From Paramecium pentaurelia (lineage: Eukaryota > Ciliophora > Oligohymenophorea > Peniculida > Parameciidae), in the NCBI GenBank assembly GCA_905183005.1, contig CAJJDO010000017.1, positions 622,892-686,891 of the forward strand: 64,000 nucleotides of DNA, given 5' to 3'. Under the pieces are notes generated by a model, which made no database searches, had not been told where the DNA came from, and saw nothing but the letters and a program-made list of their open reading frames with translations. This document shows, one piece after another, positions 1 through 13,100 of this stretch. Within the stretch, counting starts at the first letter, position 1. Each line of letters opens with the position of its first letter. Position numbers and translations under genes: made by a program.

Positions 1-178
1 ATATAATACAAATTTAAAAGAGAAATATATGAATATATAATTCATTCTATATGATTATTCAAAAATGATAAATTTAAATAAATATTAATTGACATATTTA
101 TAATAAAAATATACAAGAGAAATATATGAAAATACTATTCATTCCATTTGATTATTAAATAATTATAAATTTCATTAT
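1..178. repeat. ~97-bp satellite units, left flank of LINE
   Basis: Two related units are visible. The phrase agagaaatatatga begins at 19 and again at 116, giving a period of 97, and both copies are followed by a similar run (attcatt.. then gattatt, then ataaattt). A third copy of the phrase lies at 3987, beyond the LINE, so the LINE appears to have inserted into this array. No coding potential is seen. Divergence between units is moderate, so the repeat is old. Confidence 0.6.
165..178. repeat. LINE target-site duplication, left copy
   Basis: ATAAATTTCATTAT here is repeated exactly at 3799-3812, on the other side of the LINE. This is the expected footprint of target-primed reverse transcription. 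Caution: part of the word (ATAAATTT) also belongs to the satellite unit, so some of the match could predate the insertion. Confidence 0.6.
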
Positions 179-3100
179 TATTATTATTATTTTTATTATA
201 ATTCATTACCCCAATTATTCTCATTATATATCTTTTAATATCTTTTTATTTATTATTCAAGACTTCTTTTAATTTCTGTATTCACTTTGCTTTTAATGGC
301 TTTTTCTAATATATCATAGAAGTTTATTCCATGATATGCAGATAAATGCAAAAGTCCACATCTCCTATTGATATGAATTTTGCATTTGCTAAAATTCAAT
401 AGAAACAGATATTTAAGATTATTTGGTAAATTCATAAATCCATAGGTTTCTTTGTTTTTTTTTTAATATCCATAATTTGTTCTTCCTCTCCGTGTCTGTA
501 TGAACACTTTATTGATGTTTCCCATTATTTTTCAATTGCTTTGTCCAAACATGATCCTTAAATTAGTTAAAGAAAACAATCGTCTGTACATTAGTGCAAC
601 TATAGAAACCTCTTCATACTTTACTTCCAAAAAGCATTAATTTTATTTTATATTTCTTTTGTTTAAGTGGATAAAATCGGAAGTATATATTAGATTTGAG
701 GGTTAATATATTTTTTCCAAAGTAAAATTCTGGTTCCTAGGCTAAATTTTTTAGATAGTTTCTTCTATATTTACAATTCTAAATATTTTATTTTTGATTT
801 GGTAGCATTGACATGATTATTAATATTCCCCCTTCCATCAATATCTACTCCAAGGTACTTATAATTTCTTTGAAAAGGAATACCAAGCAAATTTTTTTAT
901 TCTTATAGTTCTAATTTCAATAATCTTCTGGTTGTTCTTATTATAGCACATTTTTTTGTATTTATTTGGATTTTTAGATTCTAAGAAGCTTTATTAAGAC
1001 ATTATAGTGTGGAATCAAGATATTTCTCCTTGCATATAAAGGCTAAATCATCTGCATATAAATAGTAGTGGTCAATTCTGCTGAAATTATATATTTGTTC
1101 CATTTTTTTTATTAAGATGTGTGAGTATATATCAAAAAGAAATGGAGATAAAATTCTTCCTTATGGTATTCCATTGAAAAAGCTATCTTTTTATTTTTAT
1201 TTTTGATATAATGCCAACTCATAAGGCTTGGTAGGAAATTTAATTCATCTTCGTCGAGTACTCCCATTTCTTTGAGAAAATTAAACAACACCTCTATTTT
1301 GCACAGTTATAAGCTGAACGGAAGTCTATAAATATAACGACTCTATTATCTTTTTTCTTGAATTATTATATGTTTGTAATCAGTTTTAATATCTGTGGTT
1401 GTGTTCCAGCTCCTTGTACAAAACCGAATTATTCTTTTATAATCTTTTTTTCACAGTATTATTAGAGTTTCTTAAAGAACCTCAGTTCCAGCCATTTCAT
1501 TATAGGACTTTACACTATGATTGGTCTAAATTGATCTTTTTCAGGAATGTTTGGAAAGGCTTTGTTGAGTGGAATCAATCGGTTTTCCCCAAAATTTTCA
1601 ATTAAATCCGCTGTTGATTGCTGCCACAAATCAGACATTTAATTGTATGTACTATGTTATTTAATCCAAGTATCAGAAATTAGATCAAAGGTTAGTCCTT
1701 TGTTTTGTGACATTTTTTCTTTCATAAATTTGAAATCTTTTAGGGTGATTTGTTGCAATTTTGGTAGTTATTTTGGTGAATATTTTTTAATTGTTTAGAA
1801 AATGCCAAGTTAATTTAGGCAATTTGAAAGAATTTATTCATTATCAGTTACCAGGTCATTTCCATCAAGAAAACATTTCATTAAACCTCCATCTCTTTTT
1901 GCTGGTTTAATGATTACGAGCCTATCAATGATGCGAAAGGCTTAATTGCTATATTACTTCTAAGGTTTTTTTCTATTTCCTTCAATGTTTTATCAATTGA
2001 TGATTCTTCATAGTGATTTAATTGCCTCAGTTTTTCTCTTATTCTATTAAAACATTTGATACGGTTCTATTTCAAATTATTATAGAAATCAGCAAAGGAC
2101 TTAGATTTGCAGTATTGGATATTAAGAGAAAGAATATTGAGTTTTATAGGATAGAATTAGTATCGTCTAGGAGTGAGGTGTGACTATTGGATCTCTATTT
2201 TGGAAGTTATTATTATATGATCTGAGAGAGAATTTTATTCGAACGTGCATTTAGCTTCTAAATCCGCGTTAATTAGTAGGCAGTCTGTTTGCTTTTTACT
2301 ACTTTTGACTATATAATTCTGCTAAAAGTGTGCTGAGTTTATGGCACTAGATCTTTTAATTGCATCAGTTAGGTTTTCGATTGGTTAATGTCACCACAGA
2401 CAATAATAATGGCTTTATGTTTTACCCTTAATAAGCTGATTAAAAAATTCTCCAATTGTTTCTTTGATTTTTAGAAGAATTGTTTTTCTGGTGAGTAGAT
2501 ATTCAATATGAATATTTCTAGTCTTTATCCAGTTATTTAGATCAGTTACCACTCTAATTATTTGTCTATTTGAGGGAGTATATTTGAAATATCTTTCGTG
2601 AAGAATTAATTGTGAACTCTGATTGCTATCCCATCTCCCCTGGTATGATTTTCTTTTCTTAATCTATTATAATATGTATAAGAAGGGGAGTTCAGTATTT
2701 CTTTTCTTGTTTCTTGAAAGCACATTATATGTGCTCCTGTTTATTTGGCAGTTTTTAGAGTATCATATTTCATTTCATTGAGGATACGTTCCATATGAGG
2801 ACGATTAATTAATTTGGAGTTTATGATTTTATAGTTTATGAGCATATGCTCGTTTTTGTTTTTGTGCTTTTGTAATTATGGTCAGCAGCACAGATCTGAC
2901 TTACCTGAATTAATTCCTCAAAAATTATTATTTTTTTTTTACTACAAGGTAGAATGGTGTTTTTTTGTAATGTGTTGTTTTAATCCTGTCTTACTTTTAA
3001 AGACAACTTTACATGAATTGCAATATCTATTCAGGTCTATTTAGTAGTCATTGTTAGATTCTTATTGTGAAATACCTAATAATTTGGATTCTTCTGTATC

Positions 3101-3798
3101 ATCTATTTAAATGGGCTTTTCTTAGTATATTAAACTGATTCCATTATCATAATTATTTTGTACTACACTTTCTTTTGTTTTATGGAAGAATTGATTGGTT
3201 TTTTGGTTTTAGTTTATTATAGAAAATGATCTTTCTAAATTCTCATCTTCTTTTTGGTCTATTTATTATCTTTTCTTGATAACATATGGACTATCTAATG
3301 AGTAAAGTCCATTTTTCTTAATTAATTTCAGGGTATATTTGAAAGATCTTCCATAATAGTAGGTGTATTTTCCATTATGTATTATTATCTTGAATCTTGT
3401 TAATCGTGCAATTAGTTCAAGATGAGAATATTTTTCTCTGTTGATCCTTTTTTATAGTATTTAAAAATCAACTTATCTTTTTAAAATGAAATTATCAAAA
3501 AATCCATATGTGAGTATTTTTAAAGTTGTGTCGATGTCATGAAATTTGCATTCTTCACTATTTTAATGGATAGTACAGAGTTACTAATAATAGAGTGATT
3601 ACTAGTTATTAATGTGAGATTTTGATTAATCTCTAATGATATTAAAAATTATATTCAACTCTTAATTTCTGATTTTTTCTCTAAACTTTTCTCTTTTGCT
3701 TGATATAAGTTCAGAGTTTGTATGTTATTTATCTTAGAAGGATTATTCATCGGTTGGTTTTGATATATTAATCATAATTAAATTTTAATTAAAATATA
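179..3798 (-). mobile_element. Degraded non-LTR retrotransposon (LINE) with C2H2 finger, endonuclease and reverse transcriptase
   Basis: Read on the minus strand with the ciliate code, the element shows the parts of a LINE ORF2-like polyprotein in order. There is a C2H2 zinc finger (YCNSCK...HITKKHH, ~3030-2955). An APE-type endonuclease follows, with CFQET (~2725-2700), GDGIAI (~2640-2625) and CGDIN (~2400-2385). The reverse transcriptase has FIDFRSAYN (~1338-1308), GIPQGRILSPFLF (~1172-1130), YADDLA (1058-1041) and a YKYLGVDIDG thumb motif (~865-832). Its 3' end carries a short (TAA)n tail near 176-200, as in some LINE clades, and a 14-bp direct repeat flanks it. The 3' third (about 250 codons from GIPQG to a TGA near 434) is open. 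Upstream there are TGA stops (near 3657 and 2920) and frameshifts (near 2580, 1290 and 1172), so the copy is dead. Clade is not determined. Confidence 0.9.
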
Positions 3799-3812
3799 AT
3801 AAATTTCATTAT
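3799..3812. repeat. LINE target-site duplication, right copy
   Basis: Exact second copy of ATAAATTTCATTAT (165-178), at the 5' side of the minus-strand LINE. Confidence 0.6.
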
Positions 3813-4680
3813 AATTAATAAAATATAATTTCAAATAAAAATACCAAAGTAATTAAAAATTTCAATGATTATTGATAAAATATCATTTAAAGTAAAATGT
3901 TAAAATATTATTCATTGCTTTATGTTGTTAATTAATATTAATTTGAGTAAATATTCATAAAATATACTTTAAAGTAAAAATATAAAAGAGAAATATATGA
4001 AAATATAATTTATTGCATTACATAATGAATATATAAAAAATTAATGTAAATTTTTTAAATTATCATTAAATCTACAATAGGATAACAAAAATAAATGAAA
4101 GTAAAATAATCATAAATATTCTTAAGTAAATTATTATAAAATATGATTACAAGTATAAAATTTCAATATATATAGGGAAATATTATTAATAACATAACAT
4201 TATTACCTCTTTATTAATTATTTTAAATGTTTAATAAATATAATAGTAATAAAATATAAATCAAATATATATATTTAAGAAGCAAATACGAAAATATTCT
4301 TATTTGAAAAAAATTATATAAATTAATTTTCTGGTTCCATTAGTTAATAGATAATTTTTTTATAAGCTGCTTACTAATGACACGTATCCCATTTTTTGTT
4401 TAATTTTTATGCTATAATATCCAAAATTAAATATAAAATTGTAAGATCTTAAGATTGATTATTTTTAATTAATATTATTTTGAAAAAATTACACATTATA
4501 TCATTATAAAAAATTTGCTGCCTTTTAAATGTTTTTTACATATTTTATATCACACAAATGAACTACTAAATCTATACTTTAGTGTTTCATGTTTATTCAT
4601 TTATTGTGAAATATTCTCATTAGATTTATTTTAATTTGACACGATTTATATGGGTGTAGACATTTTTTTTGTGATATGAT
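3813..4680. repeat. Satellite remnants and AT-rich spacer
   Basis: The sequence continues the array found left of the LINE. Around 3890 and 3970 there are two aaagtaaaa.. units, the second carrying aaaagagaaatatatgaaaa at 3984-4003, matching 19 and 116. Beyond ~4050 the repeat fades into very AT-rich sequence in which I see no gene, RNA or ordered repeat. Confidence 0.5.
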
Positions 4681-4707
4681 AATTATTTGGTTTTTAAAGA
4701 ATAATCA

Positions 4708-4884
4708 ATGCAAAGAAAAGTTTTAGATTCCGCAGAGCATGTTTTACTATATCCTTATTCGCCTTATCTAAACCCAATAGAAAAATATGGAGTTATTATA
4801 ACATTAGTTTATCAAAATCAAATTGCAGATCAGAAATTAAACTCATTTTGGGGATAAATCATTTATCCAAAATATATCGAATGA
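4708..4884 (+). pseudogene. Tc1/mariner (IS630 superfamily) transposase C-terminal relic
   Basis: A 58-codon open frame ending in TGA contains LLYPYSPYLNPIEKYGVI, the signature block around the last catalytic acid (D/E) of Tc1/mariner-type DDE transposases; the family form is PYSPxLNPIE followed by W. The tryptophan position reads Y. The upstream DDE core is not recognisable, so this is a 5'-truncated relic. Paramecium germline DNA is known to carry Tc1/mariner elements, and this fragment fits that class. No terminal inverted repeats could be located. The (TAA)n tract begins ~190 bp downstream. Confidence 0.75.
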
Positions 4885-5074
4885 AAAATTTATTAAATTA
4901 ATACAATCTATATATAAGGGTTGTAAATTATGTTTGAGAAATAAGAAATATGAATGACATTTTTTAGTGCATGATATTAGTTAATAAAATATAAATACTT
5001 AAAGGAGTTCAATGCTGATAGACAAACAAATTCTTTGTGAATATTTCTTTTAATATTGTTTTTGCCTATAACAT

Positions 5075-5622
<548 letters not shown>

Positions 5623-5639
5623 TTATTATTATTACATTC

Positions 5640-7028
5640 CTCATTGTTAAGGAGAAATCTGCACCATTTCTTCCTTATTAGGTACTTCAAGATGCTTAAA
5701 AATTATTCATAAATTAGTATTCATAAATAAAAAAATACATATATGTATTGCGTAAACAGATTAAATTGATTTCCTAAATTCCATTTAAGGCTTGCAAAAT
5801 GAACATTGGAAATTCTAGTCTACTTTTAATAATTTCAAAAATGTTGAAGAGGAAACTTAACTCTTTAAATCCAAACTCTTTTACTAAGGCATAAAAGAAA
5901 GCCTTTTTATTAAAGATTAATTAGTTCTTCAGTATAAGATTATTTAATCTTTTTAAACAAATTAAAAATTTTAAACGATTGTCTTTTTCTGTTGGTGATA
6001 GATCTTTATGAAATTTCTACTATTAATGAAATTTAGAATCTAGTTAAAACTTTTTTGAGTTATGAATTAGGCATTCTTTGTTATTACCCACTCCTTATTT
6101 AATGATAATGTGGATTTTTTATCTATTTTTTTAACAGATTATTATAGTTACTGCTTTTGAATATAGTATTTATAAAATAAACAGCGCGCATCATTTAGAA
6201 TTCTAGCCACTTTATATAGATTATTTGAATTTTTCTGATAGATTTTAGTATGAATTATCCGAATTTTCACAATTTTACTCTTCATTATCTTGTCTGATGT
6301 TAAAGAGCAACCCTTTTGTCAAATTTAACCAGTGAAATTTTATAAAATAAAAACTTTTACCTATTTTTTACATAATTCTCATCATAATAATTTTTTTAAG
6401 TTATTTACTTAATTTAATTAGTACTGCTTTTAGAATTATGATATAATTTGTTGAACTTGGCAAATTTACCAGGTATTCTTAGGCTAAAATTCTTAATTAG
6501 TATTCGAACTTATATACCTCTTGTCTCAATTCAAAATTATATATTCTTTAAATAATTAGACAACTTTAAGTTTGTTTTCGTTAAAAAGTTAGATTAATCA
6601 ATTATAACCTTACAAAAAGATTTATACTTATAATAATTAGACAACAGCCAACAGTTAATCTAATCATTTATATATATATATGTAATAATGTTTAAGATTT
6701 CATAGGATTGGCAGAAATTAACTTAAAAAATAGAATGAATAAAGAATTTCATTTTTTTTTGTAATTTTAATAATATTAGCATTTTTGTTTTATTATGAAA
6801 AGAAAATTAGAGAACCTGATAAAACATTGCTTTAAGTGTTAAATAAATATTGAATAATATTGTTATTTGAAGAATTATTTGGTTATACATTAAGATTTGA
6901 TTATTCTAATAATTATTGAAAGATTAGAATTTTACAGAGAGTTTAATTAATCTACAATAAAATAATTACAATAAATCACTTTGAACGATATTCTATTAAA
7001 TTTTCTTATAATTATATTAAATATTTAT
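5640..7028. other. AT-rich spacer without recognised features
   Basis: No reading frame with recognisable motifs, no tRNA-like fold and no ordered repeat was found beyond short poly-A/T and (TA)n runs. It lies directly upstream of the TPR gene, whose promoter should be in the last few hundred bases; I cannot point to a defined element. Confidence 0.5.
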
Positions 7029-9538
7029 ATGCAGAAACCAAAAAATTTAAATAAATCAATAACAGAACCACCAATTAATGAGATTGCTCTCCATCACCTT
7101 TAATAAAGTGAAGTAACACAATTAATAACTTTTATATCCAGAAGTTCATATTGGATAATTAAATTGATCATGCATAGGAGGAAATTAATAAAGCTTTAAA
7201 AATTGATCCAAAATATGCAGAAGCTTATTAACTAAGAGGTAATGGCTTGGTATTAATATTCATAGGATTAATACATTTTAAAAAAGAGGAAAAACTTAAG
7301 GCATTAGATGATCTGAATTAAGCCGTATACCATAATCCAAATTTAGTGAGTAGTTTTTACCATAGAGGTATCTCTATAAATTGATATAGCAACAATTTAT
7401 TAAAAAAATAAAATGCTAGACAATGCGTTAGAAGATTGCAATCAGGCAATAAAAATTAAACCTGATTATGCATTAGCTTATAGCAAAAAAGGTTATTATT
7501 ATTACTTAATCATCAAGGTTCATTGATGAGAATCAAAGGATAACTTGATGATGCTATAGATTTATATTCAAAAGCTATAAGCCTTGATAAAAATTGCATC
7601 AATGCACTTTTAAATAGAGGTATTTTGATAATATTAAAAGAAGCTCTTGTATTTAAAGAAATTCATTAATATGAAAAAGCGCTTAAAGATTATAATTAGG
7701 CAATTTAAATCAATAAAAATAATCCTAAAGCATATTTTAATCGAGGTTTATTAAAGAATTTATAAAAAGGAATTTTACTAAAGGATATTGGTGAATAGCA
7801 ATAGGCTCTTTAAGATTATGATAGGGCAATCTAATTAAATCCAAATAATGCAACTGCTTTTTTGAATAGAGGTAAATTACCTAATAATAGGAAGGTGTGT
7901 TATTAATCAATATGAATCAATAAGAAAGAGCTTTATAAGATTATGATAAGGCTATTGAAATCAATTCTGATTATTCTAATGCTTATTTGAATAGAGGTTT
8001 AAGATATTTAATTAATAGCTCTTCTTCTTTGTGATATGGGTCAGATTGATAGAGCAATATAAGATTGCAATTAGATGATAAGGATTAATAAAAATGATGG
8101 CAATGCTTATTTTAACCGTGGTATTCAAAATTTTGAAATAAGGGTTTTTATTTGATCAGATAGATTAGAGATAATAAGCACTTAATGATTATAATAAAGC
8201 AATCGAAATAAATTCAATGGATTCTAGGGCTCTAATAAATAGAGGTGAAAATTTGATCAAATGTTAGGTTTATTATTTTGGAGAATGTAAGAAAAAGAAA
8301 AAGCGAAAAAAGACTGTAATTCTGCTTTAGAAATATGTCCAAGTAACCCTCTTTATCTCACAATAATTGGAGATTTGCATTATCAAGATTTTTAATATGA
8401 AAAAGTGCATTATTATTTCACTCAAGCTTTAAAAAATATTGAAGGAATGTAACTAGGAGATCAAGTTAAATGGAATTTATCAGATAGAAACATATGTTTC
8501 ATAAAATTAAAACTATAAATTCTATAAGAAATAGAGTGTGATATCATAAATGCAAAAAAGCAAATATCTCTTCTGCCTAAGTTATCTGCAAAAGATCAAA
8601 ATCAAGTGAATGAATATTTCGAGAGAGTTGAGAGAATAGAAAGATCAGTTTCCGTTATAGTTTTGCCAAGCAATGAAACATAGAAACCAGAAATGCAATA
8701 AAATATGATCAAACAATTCTAAGAGATGTAATAATAACTAAAAGAATTATAAAAATAGTTGTAAAAATAAAATGAAGTGATTAACAAGATATAGAATTTA
8801 GATAATTTCTAGATAGAATTTATGATGGAGGAGTTGAAAAAACCTTAAAATAAGCATTAATTCATATATTATAAATCATTATTTTGGAGATTATACTTCT
8901 ATATGCATGCTATGTAGGAACTTTCAACGAATTTATTTTAAGTTAATAAAGATGCCTTTGTTGAAAGTACTTCAGAAAAGGTCTTAAGTTTAATCTAAAA
9001 AGCTTTCAAAGCTGGATCCAAAACCTTAGAGCAATTACCAATTATTGGAGAAGCATTTAATATTATTAATTCTGCATTAGATTATGGAGTAGAATATCAA
9101 AAGGAAGTTAAGTTTAAAAGAAGGATAATTCGATTGACTAATATTATGAAAATATTTGCTGTAACACCTACTGAATTAGAGAAGGAAGTATAATTTGCAG
9201 CAATCGAATTAAGTAAATTTTAGGAGCCTGGATTAAAGGAAATACCAATATCCAAATTCACATAATTTGTGGAAAAATTATCTTTATTAGAAAATTCTTC
9301 AGAACAATTTAGCAGTGATCCTTATTGGAAGATAGGAACAGCAGATTCTTTAATAATTTTAAAATATTTAGAGGAAAATAATGATATGATTATAATTGAA
9401 GATTAGCATAAAAAACTAAGGCAAATATTTATTGATGCCATACTGAAAAATAAAATTTAAATTTCAAATAAAATGAATAAATCTTAAAATAAGACTTCTA
9501 AGAACAAGGAAGATAATGATAAATGCAACATATAATGA
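7029..9538 (+). CDS. Tetratricopeptide-repeat protein, complete, 10 micro-introns
   Basis: The start ATG is at 7029 and the stop TGA at 9536. Removing ten GT..AG introns of 21-29 nt (the first at 7113-7141, the second at 7239-7265) leaves 2271 nt, exactly 757 codons. The N-terminal ~430 residues are tandem 34-residue TPR units of the pattern A.xDYxxAIxINxxxxxAYxNRG. Nine introns interrupt the last Gly codon of successive units in the same phase (after the first base, NR|G). The C-terminal ~330 residues lack TPRs: a Gln/Lys-rich coiled segment (LQQLKELQKQLQKQNEV-like) is followed by a helical region of unknown family. TPRs act as protein-binding scaffolds, so the partner cannot be inferred. 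No membrane segment or signal peptide is visible. The exact frame closure supports an expressed, intact gene. Confidence 0.88.
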
Positions 9539-10029
9539 TTTATGATAAAATTAATGTAAATATTGTTATTCTAATACTTGATGTGAATAATTTATAAATA
9601 TTATTTTGAAAATTTAATTATTATGGATTATTCAAATATGTTATAAGTTAATTAATAACTTCAAAATCAAAATAAAATTAACATTTTTTCAACAAATTTA
9701 AAAGTGGTTTGAAAGAGAACAAAAATACAGGTTCATTTTTATTATTTTTAAATAGAAGTGTAGAAAGTATGGAATATACACCTCTAACTATCTTTAAATC
9801 CTTATTGAATTTGCAAATGCATTAATTTTTTTTAAGACAATATTATTGTTAACTTTTCACAATATACATTGATCATTTTTCTAGTGATCATGAAAAAGTA
9901 AACATAATTGATTTTACTAAAAAGGATGATTTCTGTAATTTTTCTAAGAATACTAGCTTTTAGTAAACACAAAATGATAATATTTGCTAAATTAATATAA
10001 ATTAATGTTTTTTGGTATTTGTTTAAATA
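9539..10029. other. AT-rich intergenic spacer
   Basis: Spacer between the TPR gene and the tRNA-like element. No feature could be supported. Confidence 0.5.
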
Positions 10030-10103
10030 TCACCAAGTAGTTTAGAGGTAAAATGCTGCCTTCTGACTGCAGAGATCCAAGTTCAAGTCTATGGGTTGGT
10101 GAA
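10030..10103 (+). tRNA. tRNA-like element, anticodon CTG (Gln), imperfect T-stem
   Basis: A perfect 7-bp acceptor stem forms between TCACCAA (10030-10036) and TTGGTGA (10096-10102). The D-arm reads AGTTTAGAGGTAAAATGCT and resembles a box-A promoter. The anticodon stem CTGC/GCAG encloses a loop TTCTGAC with U33 and anticodon CTG, which reads the glutamine codon CAG. The T-loop is TTCAAGT. The T-stem CCAAG pairs with CTTGG only if one A is bulged (CTATGG), and one extra G precedes the acceptor strand. A TTTTT terminator follows at ~10105. The C-T pair closing the anticodon stem is a mismatch. It is therefore either a diverged tRNA-Gln or a recent tRNA pseudogene. Confidence 0.5.
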
Positions 10104-13100
10104 ATTTTTATTCAATGATTAATATTTTTCATTTAATTTCCTATTTAAATCAATATGGAGGTTTAATATAATAGCGTAACAGAATTTAAGGAGTGACAAT
10201 TTCAATCTAAAATATTTTTTTTAAACCACATCTATTTTATTTTTAATCAAAAGCATATATTATTTAGTATATACTTTTGTTAATTCCAACTATTACAATA
10301 TCAACTAATGTTTAATTTATTTTTTGGTCTGGATTACATTTTTCAAAACATAATTTGAAACTAATATAATTTCATTTTAACTTCGATTATGATAAATTTT
10401 TTCCCTATTTTGAATTGTTTCTAATATGTAGCCTTATACTTTAAATACTTTTATCTTTCAGTTCTAAATAAGGTGCAACTTTATTTAAACAGATAACATT
10501 AAATTATTTTTTTTAATTTTAAAAGTGACTCCATAAATTTTTCATCATGATTTTCTCCAGAGTTTTATTCAATAAAAATTTTAATTGTATTTTTTTATAT
10601 ATAAAATTATTATCATAACATTTGACTTTATCTAACTTGATTTTCAAACCAATATAGAAATCTTAAAAATTTGAAAAATAGGATATTGACTTCCTATATC
10701 AAATTACAGTTTGAATGAGGATTTGTGCAGTTATTAACAATTAAACTATAATACCTTTTTAATATAAAGTTTATAAATAAAGTATTCATTATCGATATGA
10801 GATTATTAAAGCTTCGTTTTATATATTATTTTCTTAAAAAGTATTATTATTACTTAACTTACTTTTTTGATTTATTCAGTATGTCAGTAATTATTCATTA
10901 AAAACACTAGATGTTCTTTTCATTGGCTAAAAATTTCATTCTAATACAAAGTGATGACTCTAAATTTCACACCTCTATCTATCTTGCCCATATAGCAATT
11001 TGTTAAAATTATCTTCCATATGTATACTATAAAATCAATATTTTATATTTATTTTAGTTAATTATATATCATTTTTAATATAGTAAGATAAATTTGTAAT
11101 TGAATGATGAGAAAAACACAATGCTATAAGAAATAGTTTTCTGGTATTTAACCATTCAATTTATAAAAATATCATTTAAATTCAATTTTAAATTCAAATG
11201 GTAAAATGTATGCTCCCACAAATTTATTTAGGCTTAAATTTAAATATTAATTGATCAAACAATCCTAAATGGATAATCGTGAATTTTTTAATTAATCATT
11301 AACAACTGGAGTTACTGACTTTGTAAGTATTCTTTTTCAAGTTTTATAACAACTTCATAGATATAAACTAATACTATTAAATCTCCATCCTATTTATACT
11401 TTTAATATTTTAGCCTCTAATTTTATTTAAAGTAATTGTAATCTGGTTAAAAATATTATCAATCAATCTTATTTTAGCAAATTAAAATTGTAAAAATTGT
11501 AAAATAGAATTTTTATTAGAAATATTAATATAAATAACATTTGGTAATTATAAATAAACATAAGAATGATGAAATTCAATTATACGCAGATTAATGATAT
11601 CTCCATTCTCTTTTAAAAATATTGATACTAAATAATTTTTATTTTCTTTTCGAAAATTCATTTACTTTGAATAAATTATAAAGGAGAAAAATATACAAAA
11701 GTTGTTATCTCTCATTCTAAATATAGATATTTTGGAAAAGTTAAATTTTCTTTTTTAGTTTCTAGGATAAATTTAAAGGGTGTATAAAAGCACAAATGCT
11801 AAAATGTAGATTTGTTATAAACATAAAAAAGAATTTTACTAAGCTGGATTATTTTCATTCCACAATTTTTAAATAATTGGATATCTATCAATTTTCCTTC
11901 TATTAAATAAATAAAATTTGTTAATATGTGATAATCTATGATGTATTTTCTAAAATTTATTTTTAAAGATTATGCTAGAATTTCTAAAGCAAAGTTATAG
12001 GTTTCATAAATTATTCTTTCTTCAAATAATTATCCTTATTTTGAGAATTGAGCTATACAATCAGGTTTTCTCTCAAGAATAATCATTTGCTTTTTGTTTG
12101 TGAATCGGGAACCATGATAATTATAAGAAGTAATCTTCAAAAATTAAAATGGGAGCAAAATCTTTGTTTCTAAACTTTTTCTCAAAATATAGATAAATGA
12201 TTGCTACCTAAATTCACAAAAACACAAAATAATTCAATTTTTCCAGAAAGATCCATGAGGAGTTTCCAAGAAATAAGGAATGAGATACTCGCAATTAAAA
12301 AATTTCGTAAAAATTATAAAATAATAATAAAATTTATTTTTTGGTTTTTTGTTTAAATTTGATCTGCTTTCAGATAATCATGAAATAATAATAATTATGA
12401 TTAAATATTTATTATAAATTAAATAATTAAATTGGCTAAATTTTAACTAATTAACTAGTTAAAAAATTTAAATAACTCTTGTATGATGTATTTTTAAATG
12501 TAGATTATTTAAAAAATTGTGATAGAGTTTGAGTTTATTTGCAAAGTGAAATTAATAACTTTATAAGAATGATTTTTAAACTAGTTTAATTTTTTTTTGC
12601 AAATATTTCTTTTTTTAAATATCTCTAAAATCGTATATAATTTATTTTATTTTAATCTCAATCTTATTATTCTTTAATTTAGATAAAAAATATATAATTA
12701 TTAAATACTGAATAGATTAATTGGATTTAAGACTTTATTGATGTAATTATTTGCATAATAACATTATCAAGTTTTAGACTATTATGTATTTCCTAATATG
12801 ATAGATAATATGTATATATTGTATAAGATTTCGAAGATTAATTTAAGGTATATTTGAAATTAATACAAAACTTATTAATTTAAAACATTTGGAGATATTT
12901 ACTTAAAAATAATAAATTGATTTAAGAATTATTATTTTATACTTTATCTAATTTTAAAATATTGATCTTTAGAATCACTAGTTCTTAAACATAAAATTTT
13001 GAAAAATTACTTGAAAAATATAGTTATATTATTTGAATCCATAACATGATTATTAAATTAATTATTATATATTCTACACAATATTTTAGGAAATAATTCA

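Noticed and set aside
1399..3044. Plus-strand open frames at 1399-1605 and 2838-3044
   Set aside because: They lie antisense to LINE coding motifs and have no motifs of their own.
11268..11627. Open frame with a kinase-like phrase (QVLQQLHRYK..LLNLHP)
   Set aside because: The resemblance to an HRDLKP loop is weak, the flanks carry no other kinase motif, and AT-rich sequence stays open easily when TAA/TAG are sense codons.
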